Assembly (NCBI GenBank): GCA_964577835.1
Contig: CAZOBN010000109.1
Location: forward strand, 1-10,710
Reading direction: 5' to 3'
Origin: CAVVYA01 sp964577835
GTDB taxonomy: Bacteria > Pseudomonadota > Alphaproteobacteria > SMXQ01
Length of the DNA: 10,710 nt
Shown: piece after piece, positions 1 to 5,521 of the stretch
How the letters are laid out: each line of letters begins with the position of its first letter
How positions within the stretch are numbered: position 1 is the stretch's first letter
Program-made: the position numbers and the translations under genes
Notes under the pieces: model-generated
What the model saw: the letters and a program-made list of their open reading frames with translations, nothing else
Databases searched by the model: none
What the model was told of the DNA's origin: nothing

Positions 1-364
1 CGTCCATGCGGTCGAGCAGCGCTTCCATTTCGGCAAGCTGCTCTTCCGTGACGACGCGGGCCAGCAGGCGCGCCGCGAGCCCGAACAGGCCAGCGCGCAC
101 GTCGTAGAGCTCTTCGGCTTCGCGCCGATCGATGCGCCGGATGAACACGCCGCGGTTGGGGATCAATTCGACGAGCCCGAGTTCCGCCAGAGCGCGGCAC
201 GCCTCGCGCACCGGTCCGCGGCTGACCCCGAAACGGGCGGCCAGGGCATTCTCGTTGATCCGCTCTCCGGCGGCGAAGCCGCCGTTGAGGATCAGGCGCT
301 CGATTTCCGCCTTGAGCAGAGTGGTGAGAGATTGCGATTTGAGGATTTCGAGTTCCGTCGCCAT
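1..364 (-). CDS. GntR-family transcriptional regulator, FCD (FadR-like) subfamily, 3' end outside window
   Basis: The reading frame starts at an ATG at 364 on the minus strand and runs off the left edge, giving 121 visible residues. Residues about 10-75 form a GntR winged helix: a helical lead-in, then the helix-turn-helix around NENALAARFGVSRGPVREAC, then a wing ending at RGVFIRRI. The all-helical segment that follows (EAEELYDVRAGLFGLAARLL) matches the first helices of the FCD ligand-binding domain, so the missing part should be about 90-110 residues. Such proteins are cytoplasmic regulators, often repressors, whose FCD domain usually binds small carboxylates or sugar acids. No Shine-Dalgarno is visible before the ATG. 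A TTGACA box 30 bp upstream predicts transcription starting at or near the A of the ATG, so the mRNA may be leaderless. The gene is divergent from the antiporter at 527. The family is clear; the effector and targets are unknown. Confidence 0.9.
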   Translation of the reverse strand, partial: MATELEILKSQSLTTLLKAEIERLILNGGFAAGERINENALAARFGVSRGPVREACRALAELGLVELIPNRGVFIRRIDRREAEELYDVRAGLFGLAARLLARVVTEEQLAEMEALLDRMD

Positions 365-370
365 AGGCGG

Positions 371-410
371 ATCGTGCTGGCGCGACTGTCGATTGTCAAC
401 AATTTACAAT
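371..410 (-). promoter_or_regulatory. Candidate promoter and operator of the GntR gene
   Basis: On the minus strand a perfect TTGACA (399-394) is followed after 17 bp by CACGAT (376-371, three of six matches to TATAAT). The predicted start falls on or next to the ATG at 364. The -35 box overlaps an inverted repeat ATTGT-CA-ACAAT at 392-403, with one further ACAAT half at 406-410. FCD-type GntR proteins bind short inverted repeats of the general type TnGT(n)ACnA, so autorepression is a reasonable inference. The -10 box is weak, and no binding data can be read from sequence. Confidence 0.45.
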
Positions 411-526
411 TCTGTGAGGATTCAACGCTTGGTGTTGCGTTCCGTCCAGATGCGCGACAATCCTTGCGTCGTTTCAGCTGTCTGTTCGACCGGCTCCTCT
501 CCCGGGTGCGCCATGGCGAAGGCTCT

Positions 527-2369
527 ATGAATACGGGAATCCTGCTCCCCGGCTTGGCTTTGCTGGTCCTTGCCGTCATTGCCGTGCCCCTCGCCAAGCG
601 GGCGGAGCTCGGCGGTCCGATCGGCTATGTGCTGGCCGGCCTCATCGCCGGTCCGAGCGGCTTCGAGCTGTTCGCCGATCCGGACAACATCCGCCACGTG
701 TCCGAACTCGGCGTGGCGATGCTGCTGTTCCTCATCGGGCTCGAGCTCAAGCCCGCGCGGCTGCGCGTCATGCGCCGCAGCGTTTTCGGCTTCGGCAGCG
801 CGCAGGTGGCCATGACCGCGGCCCTGGTGTGGGGCGCGGCAAGAATGCTCGGCATCTCCGATCAGACGGCGGTCCTGCTCGGTCTCGGCGTCGCCATGTC
901 ATCGACGGCGCTAACGCTGCCCATGCTTGCCGAACGCCAGTTGCTCGGCACGCCGGCCGGCCGTGACGCGCTCGGCATTCTGCTGTTCCAGGATCTCGCG
1001 ATCATCCCGATCCTGACGGCCCTGCCCCTGTTCGCGCCAGACGGCGGCAGCGGCCCGAGCCTGGCGGAGGAATGGCCGAAAAAGCTGGCCCTCGCCGCCA
1101 GCGCGATTGCCGTCATCGTCCTGTGGGGCCGCTATCTGGTGCGGCCGCTGTTCTTCGCCGTCAACATCGCCAAGAGCCGCGAGCTGTTCAGCGCCGTCGG
1201 CCCTGCTGATCGTGATCGGGGTGGCGGCGCTGGCCAGCTTTGCCGGCCTTTCCATGTCGCTCGGCGCCTTCCTCGCCGGCGTCATCCTGTCCAATTCGGA
1301 ATATCGCCACGAGATCCAGGCAGACCTCGAGCCGTTCGAGGGGCTGCTGCTCGACCTATTCTTCGCCTCCATCGGCATGTCGATCGATGTGGCGGCGTTT
1401 TGGCAGCAGCCCGGACAAATTCTCCTGATCGTTGCGGGCCTCTTGGCTCTCAAGGCCGCCGTGATCTTCGGCCTCGCGCGGATTTACGGCCATGACGCGA
1501 CGAACGCCCTGCGGCTGGCGATCGCCCTGGCGCAGATCGGCGAGTTCGCCTTGGTGCTGTTCACGACCGCCGGTGGACTCGGCCTCATGACGCCGGAGGA
1601 AAACAAGACCATATTCCTGGTCGTCGCGCTTTCCATGGTCGCGGCACCCCTGCTGTTCGCCGTTGCGGAGCGCTGGGTGGTGCCGATTCTCGAGGCGGAG
1701 CCGCCGCCCGAATACGACGTGATCGAGGAAACCGCGCCGATCATCGTCTGCGGGTTCGGCCGGTTCGGCCAGGTGATTGGCCGCGTGCTGCGCATGCGCG
1801 ATATTCCGTTCACGGCCATGGACGACAACGCGGCCCAGGTCGAGGTGCTGCGGCGCTTCGGGACAAAGGTTTACTACGGTGATCCCGCGCGCTACGACCT
1901 GCTGCGCGCGGCGGGTGCCGAACAGGCACGGTTTCTCGTCGTCGCCGTGACCGAGATCGACAAGTCGCTGAAGATCGTCGAGGTGGCTCGCCGACGCTTT
2001 CCTCACCTGCGCATCTACGCCCGCACCCGCCGGCATGCGCACCAGCTCATGGACTACGAAGTCGACGTGATCGTGCGCGAGGTTTTCCACTCCAGCCTGC
2101 GCATGACCGAGGAACTGCTCAAGGCGCTCGGCATGGACGAGCAGGACGTCAAGCGGGCGATCGAAATCTTCCGCGAATACGACGAGCGGATGCTGAAGGA
2201 CCAGCACGCCTTCTACGACGACGAGGGGCAACTCATTCAAACGGTGATCCAGGCGGCCGCGGATCTGGAGAGCCTGTTCCACACCGACCAGGAGATTCAC
2301 CGCCCGACGAATGAAGAACAGGATGCGGGCGCCGAACGGAACAGTGAAACAGACTCCGGGCGATCCTGA
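527..2369 (+). pseudogene. KefB/KefC-type K+/H+ antiporter (CPA2 family) with TrkA-N domain, frameshifted
   Basis: One gene of about 613 codons is read in two frames: 527 to about 1198, then from about 1201 to the stop at 2367-2369. KefB and KefC are about 600-620 residues, so the combined length is right. The N-terminal part is a hydrophobic Na+/H+ exchanger domain (about residues 5-380). It contains MSSTALTLPMLAERQLL and LLFQDLAIIP, whose Asp156 lies in the family's conserved QD motif. After a linker comes a TrkA-N/RCK Rossmann domain (about 404-520) with the nucleotide-binding GFGRFG (409-414) and YYGDPARYDLLRAAGA, very close to KefC. The family exports K+ in exchange for H+ across the inner membrane, often gated by glutathione adducts. 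Removing one G from 1199-1200 restores ELFSAVALLIVIGV, the family sequence. Uncorrected, the first frame ends at 1495 (322 codons, the last ~98 out of frame) and the nucleotide-binding domain is lost. The ATG at 527 follows AAGG (519-522). No KefF/KefG partner is in the window. This is either a sequencing error or a recent inactivation. Confidence 0.85.
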
Positions 2370-2420
2370 CGACGGGATCGAGATGTCAAATTCCACCCTG
2401 GGCGCTGGCCGGGATCCCGC

Positions 2421-2426
2421 TATATT
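2421..2426 (+). promoter_or_regulatory. Possible -10 element upstream of the class II aldolase gene
   Basis: TATATT matches five of six positions of the -10 consensus and lies 35 bp before the GTG start at 2462. The 10-bp perfect palindrome CGGGATCCCG (2410-2419) is immediately upstream and could be an operator. No convincing -35 hexamer is seen at 16-18 bp, so this is a weak call. The whole gap 2370-2461 otherwise holds only a short inverted repeat at 2361-2380 that overlaps the antiporter stop codon. Confidence 0.3.
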
Positions 2427-2461
2427 GAGACCAGTGCGATTATCGAGAGAAGAGGATCCGT

Positions 2462-3286
2462 GTGACTGAGGACACCGTATCGGCGCCCCACCATGGCGCA
2501 AGCTTGGGTGCCTGCCCCACTTGCGGCGGGTTTCATGCGGCGGAACATTGTCCGACGGCGAGCGGCGCGCGTGCCGCACCGCCCGCCGACATGGCCCTGG
2601 TCGCCGACCTGGTCGCGGCGAACCGCATTCTCGCGGCACGGCAGGTGGTCGATGGCTTCGGCCATGTCAGCGTGCGCCACGATAAGGACCGCAACCGGTT
2701 CCTGCTGGCGCGCAGCATGGCCCCAGCCCTCGTCACCACCGGCGATATCCTGGAGTTCGATTTCGACGGCAATCCGCTGGTGACGAATGCCCCGGCGGTT
2801 TATCTGGAGCGCTTCATTCACGGCGAAATCTACCGCCGCCGCCCCGATGTGAACGCCATTGTGCATAGCCATTCTCCGGCCGTGATCCCGTTCGCCGTCA
2901 CCGCCATGCCGCTGCAGCCGCTCTATCACATGAGCGCGTTTCTGGGGCCCGGCGTCCCCGTCTTCGATATCCGCGCGGTGGCCGGCGAAACCGATATGCT
3001 GATCCGCAATTCGGGCCTCGGCGCGCATCTGGCGTCATGTCTGGCCGACAAGCCCGCCGCATTGATGCGCGGCCATGGCTCGGTGACTGTCGGCGCAACC
3101 TTGCCGCTGGCGGTGTTCCGCGCCGTCTATTTGGAGACCAATGCGCGCATTCAGTCCGAGGCCTTACGGCTTGGACCGGTGACGTTTCTGTCGACGCAGG
3201 AAGCGTCGCTCGCCGCGGTGGTATCCGACGCGCAGGCGCCGCGCGCCTGGGACCTGTGGAAGCACGAGGTCGCTAAAGAACGCTAG
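2462..3286 (+). CDS. Class II aldolase/adducin family protein with Cys/His-rich N-terminal extension
   Basis: This 274-residue protein starts at GTG (2462), preceded by AGAGGA at a good distance. Residues about 44-255 form the class II aldolase/adducin fold. The metal-site HxH is in VHSHSPAV (His135, His137). The third ligand is His205 in MRGHGSV. Conserved acids lie in YLERFIHGEIYRRRPDVNAI. The family holds Zn-dependent sugar-phosphate aldolases (fuculose- or ribulose-phosphate type), epimerases and sugar-acid decarboxylases. The exact substrate cannot be read here, and the domain is not adducin-like in length. Residues 18-30 carry C-x2-C-x3-H-x4-C (Cys18, Cys21, His25, Cys30, plus His29), a possible extra metal site not part of the usual fold. 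A shorter product from the ATG at 2591 would lack it, but no ribosome binding site precedes that ATG. The gene converges on the TctC-like receptor and shares its terminator, so a link between a carboxylate uptake step and this enzyme is possible but unproven. Confidence 0.88.
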   Translation: MTEDTVSAPHHGASLGACPTCGGFHAAEHCPTASGARAAPPADMALVADLVAANRILAARQVVDGFGHVSVRHDKDRNRFLLARSMAPALVTTGDILEFDFDGNPLVTNAPAVYLERFIHGEIYRRRPDVNAIVHSHSPAVIPFAVTAMPLQPLYHMSAFLGPGVPVFDIRAVAGETDMLIRNSGLGAHLASCLADKPAALMRGHGSVTVGATLPLAVFRAVYLETNARIQSEALRLGPVTFLSTQEASLAAVVSDAQAPRAWDLWKHEVAKER

Positions 3287-3321
3287 AGCCGAGTCGCCCC
3301 GCGTCGCGTCCACGAAACATG

Positions 3322-3354
3322 AAAAAAAGCCCCGAGGATGCCTCGGGGCTTTTC
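3322..3354. terminator. Bidirectional intrinsic terminator
   Basis: A 9-bp perfect GC-rich stem (GCCCCGAGG at 3329-3337, CCTCGGGGC at 3341-3349) closes a three-base ATG loop. It is flanked by seven A (3322-3328) on the left and four T (3350-3353) on the right, which can extend the stem. On the plus strand it ends the aldolase transcript. On the minus strand the A run becomes seven U, which makes it a stronger terminator for the receptor gene, whose stop lies 12 bp away. Confidence 0.93.
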
Positions 3355-3365
3355 GTTGGCGGTCG

Positions 3366-4397
3366 TCACTCCGCGCCGATGATCTCGTTGACCTTCTTGG
3401 CGATCGCCGGCGGTGTCGAGACGATACCCTTCACCGCCTTGGCGAGATCCTCGCCGAACAGCGGGTCGATATCCATGTTCTGACGCTCGGCTTCGGCCAG
3501 CAACGCCGGTGCCCGCGCCATCTCGGCGAAGCCCTTGCGCAGCACGGCCAGAACTTCCGGCGGCACGTGGGGCGGCGCCGCGAACGGCCGCTCGATAGCG
3601 ACATTGGCCGAGATCAAACCGAAGATCTGGCGCTGCTCCTCGTTCTGCGCGAGTTCCGAGAGCATGGGCACCTGCAAGATGTCCGGATCCTTCTTCAGAC
3701 CGAACTGAACGATCGGCACGATCTTGCCCTCGCGCACCCAATCGGGTCGCGTCGCGCGCCAGGTGGTCCACGGCGTCGTGCCGCGCGCCTGCACCTCGCC
3801 GCGCTCGATCGCCAGCGTGACCTGGGTGCCGCTCTCGTAACCCGTCACGATCTTGAATTTTGTGCCCAGCGTCTGATTGAGCAGTCGTGGATAGGCGCCC
3901 ATGGTGCCGCCGCTGGTGAGCGCGCCGAGGATGATTTCCTGTTTCTTGGCATCCTCGATGGTCCTAACGCCCGTTGCATGCCAAACGGCGATGACGTTCG
4001 CCGCCTGGCTTAAGCTGCCGACCCAGGACAATTCTTCCGACTTGAACTGGACGCCGGGGTTGCCGAGAACCTGGTAGAACGGCATGGCGCTGTTGAACGT
4101 GCCGAACACCGTGCCGTCCTTGAGCGCGATGGAATAGAGATAGTTGGTTGCCTTGACGCCGGAGGCACCCGGCATGTTGTTCACCACCAGCGTGGGCGAA
4201 CCCGGCAGATGATCGCCGAGATGGCGCGCCACCAGCCGCGCGTAGGCGTCATAACCGCCGCCCGCGGCCGAGCCGACGATCAGCCGGACGGTCTTGCCCT
4301 TGTAGAAATCTTCCGCGGCGACGATCGCCGGTTGCAACACCCCAGCGCCGAAACATGATGCGATCGCCAGGACTTTGTAAGCCTGTGCCAGTTTCAT
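3366..4397 (-). CDS. Tripartite tricarboxylate transporter (TTT) periplasmic receptor, Bug/TctC family
   Basis: This 343-residue protein begins at ATG 4397, with GGAG five bases upstream on the minus strand. Residues 1-28 form a signal peptide: MKLAQAYK, a hydrophobic core, and a probable signal peptidase I site after VAA (26-28). An alternative lipobox-like IASC (12-15) is present, but its hydrophobic stretch would be very short. The mature part begins FYKGKTVRLIVG followed by AAGGGYDAYARLVARHL, the family's AGG-x-x-D ligand loop, then VNNMPGASGVKATNYLY (NxPGAxG). Length and motifs fit the longer TTT receptors common in Alphaproteobacteria. Bug/TctC proteins bind organic carboxylates in the periplasm and hand them to TctA/TctB. 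Neither membrane subunit is in the window, so this is an orphan receptor, as is frequent in this family. Ligand unknown. Confidence 0.9.
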   Translation of the reverse strand: MKLAQAYKVLAIASCFGAGVLQPAIVAAEDFYKGKTVRLIVGSAAGGGYDAYARLVARHLGDHLPGSPTLVVNNMPGASGVKATNYLYSIALKDGTVFGTFNSAMPFYQVLGNPGVQFKSEELSWVGSLSQAANVIAVWHATGVRTIEDAKKQEIILGALTSGGTMGAYPRLLNQTLGTKFKIVTGYESGTQVTLAIERGEVQARGTTPWTTWRATRPDWVREGKIVPIVQFGLKKDPDILQVPMLSELAQNEEQRQIFGLISANVAIERPFAAPPHVPPEVLAVLRKGFAEMARAPALLAEAERQNMDIDPLFGEDLAKAVKGIVSTPPAIAKKVNEIIGAE

Positions 4398-4586
4398 GAT
4401 TTCTCCCCCACCTTGCCCTCTTCATGGGCATTCGATTTTCGGATCGCTATCAGCCAGATTTTCCGCCGGAACGCAAATATTAATGCGAAACCGCGCGGTA
4501 TCGATGCTTTCCTCCCGCGGACAAAGCGTTTATGAAAATAATCGGGAAAAGAATCGACCGACCGGCAGAACAGAGTAGGACCGCGC
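4398..4586. promoter_or_regulatory. Divergent intergenic region with dyads between receptor and winged-helix genes
   Basis: This 189-bp gap must carry promoters for the receptor gene (minus) and for the winged-helix operon (plus), and it includes stretches more AT-rich than the flanking genes. CGCA-N8-TGCG at 4472-4487 is an inverted repeat around AATATT. Next to it is ACCGCGCGGT, a perfect 10-bp palindrome (4490-4499). AATAAT (4537-4542) resembles a plus-strand -10 box, but no good -35 is found at the right distance. I could not define either promoter firmly. The dyads are candidate operators, possibly for the adjacent winged-helix protein. Confidence 0.35.
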
Positions 4587-4961
4587 TTGATTCCAGAAGC
4601 CGTGCTGCGCCTGATCCGCAGTTCCATAAAATCCGCCTGGACGCTTGAACTGCTGCTCCTGATGCGGCGGAACTCGACGCGGTCATGGACCGTCGAGGCG
4701 CTGACGGCGGAGTTGCGCAGCAGCCCGTCGCTCGTCGCCTCGATTCTGATCGGCCTCGAGAAGGCCGATCTCGTGCGCAAGGAGCCGGACGGGTTTTATC
4801 GCTATGCGCCCGGGACCGTGGAGTTGGACGACACGGTCCGTCAGCTCGATGCCGTCAATGCCGAGCGGCCGCTTGCCGTCATCAAGGAAATCATCTCCGC
4901 GCCCAATGACAAGCTGACCAGCTTCGTCGAGGCCTTCAAGCTGAGGAAGGACAAAGATTGA
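4587..4961 (+). CDS. Small winged-helix DNA-binding protein, first gene of a DUF5985-like operon
   Basis: The protein has 124 residues from a TTG start (4587), supported by AGGA at 4577-4580 six bases upstream; no ATG fits the same N-terminus. The pattern is a winged helix like those of MarR/ArsR-type regulators. A first helix (about 14-27, KSAWTLELLLLMRR) is followed by TVEALTAELR (35-44). SPSLVASILIGLEKADLV (46-63) is the likely recognition helix. The wing is formed by a short hairpin at RKEPDGFYRYAP. The C-terminal 45 residues are predicted helical and could mediate dimerisation. No metal-binding Cys motif is seen. I do not recognise a named family. The stop overlaps the next start (TGATG), so translation is probably coupled. 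It most likely regulates its own operon, but a direct partnership with the two membrane proteins is also possible. Confidence 0.75.
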   Translation: MIPEAVLRLIRSSIKSAWTLELLLLMRRNSTRSWTVEALTAELRSSPSLVASILIGLEKADLVRKEPDGFYRYAPGTVELDDTVRQLDAVNAERPLAVIKEIISAPNDKLTSFVEAFKLRKDKD

Positions 4962-5230
4962 TGTCAATCCCGCAATCCCTGGTCTACCTCCTGTGCATGG
5001 CGACCAGCCTGCTCTGCCTTCTGCTTCTCATTCGCGCCTATCAGCGCAGCGGGGTGAAGCTGCTGTTGTGGAGTGCGCTCTGCTTCGTCGGCCTCGCGCT
5101 CAACAACTTGCTGCTGTTCGTCGATGTGGTCCTGCTTCCGACCTCGATCGACCTGCTGCCGCTCCGCCACCTGACGGCGATTGGTGCGGTCAGCGTGCTG
5201 CTGTACGGCTTCATCTGGGAATCGGAATAG
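4961..5230 (+). CDS. Small three-helix membrane protein, DUF5985-like (first of a pair)
   Basis: The ATG at 4961 shares one base with the preceding TGA stop. GAGGAAGG lies 10 bases upstream inside the previous gene. A TTG one codon earlier is possible but less likely. The 89-residue product is almost wholly hydrophobic, with predicted membrane segments at about 6-24, 34-55 and 67-85. Between the first two is the short polar loop RAYQRSGVK, and the C-terminus is IWESE. The pattern agrees with the DUF5985 family of small proteobacterial membrane proteins, from memory of that family; no function is established for it. It has no signal peptidase site or catalytic motif. It resembles the next gene product in the R-x3-R-[ST]-x3-LLL loop. 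Confidence 0.75.
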   Translation: MSIPQSLVYLLCMATSLLCLLLLIRAYQRSGVKLLLWSALCFVGLALNNLLLFVDVVLLPTSIDLLPLRHLTAIGAVSVLLYGFIWESE

Positions 5231-5239
5231 AGCACAGCC

Positions 5240-5500
5240 ATGACCGACTTCATATATGGCGTCCTGGCCGCAGGGTATCTGATCGCCGGAGTGTTCTTCC
5301 TCCGGTTCTGGACCAGAACGCGCGAGCGCCTTCTGCTGATTTTCGCCTGCGCGTTCTGGCTGCTGGCGACCAGCCAGACCTTTCTCGGCATCCTCGATCT
5401 CGACCGCGAGGAGCAGAGCTGGATTTATCTGATCCGCCTGTTGGCCTTCAGCCTGATCATCGTCGGGATCGTATCGGTCAATATGCGGCGCAAGCACTGA
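5240..5500 (+). CDS. Small three-helix membrane protein, DUF5985-like (second of a pair)
   Basis: This 86-residue protein starts 9 bp after the previous stop. There is no strong ribosome binding site, which fits translational coupling. Predicted membrane segments lie at about 5-21, 31-50 and 60-81, with a cytoplasmic-looking loop RFWTRTRER after the first and a basic tail NMRRKH. By the positive-inside rule the C-terminus is probably cytoplasmic. A short acidic loop (ILDLDREEQSW) joins helices two and three. It aligns with its upstream neighbour through the loop and second helix, so the two look like an ancient duplication. The role is unknown; a heteromeric membrane complex is an inference from tight coupling and similarity. 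The gene ends 21 bp before the convergent kinase gene, with no clear terminator between them. Confidence 0.75.
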   Translation: MTDFIYGVLAAGYLIAGVFFLRFWTRTRERLLLIFACAFWLLATSQTFLGILDLDREEQSWIYLIRLLAFSLIIVGIVSVNMRRKH

Positions 5501-5521
5501 CGGCGCTTCAGCGGGCGTCGG

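Noticed and set aside
513..530. Five-codon frame (MAKAL) whose stop overlaps the antiporter ATG in an ATGA arrangement.
   Set aside because: It is very short, has no ribosome binding site of its own, and is the chance tail of a longer non-coding frame.
1190..1210. Programmed +1 frameshift in the antiporter gene.
   Set aside because: There is no recognised slippery site, nearby zero-frame stop or internal Shine-Dalgarno-like stimulator; an indel is the simpler explanation.
2361..2380. Inverted repeat CGATCC-N8-GGATCG over the antiporter stop codon as a possible terminator.
   Set aside because: The stem is only 6 bp and no T run follows, so it does not qualify as an intrinsic terminator.
1356..2639. 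Long open frame of 427 codons antisense to the antiporter.
   Set aside because: The plus strand here encodes clear KefB/C-like sequence including the TrkA-N motif; the antisense frame has low-complexity Arg/His/Asp composition typical of GC-rich shadow frames.
4468..4495. GGAAC at 4468-4472 (CCGGAACG) as the -35 element of a general-stress (EcfG-type) promoter.
   Set aside because: No CGTT-like -10 element occurs 16-18 bp downstream.
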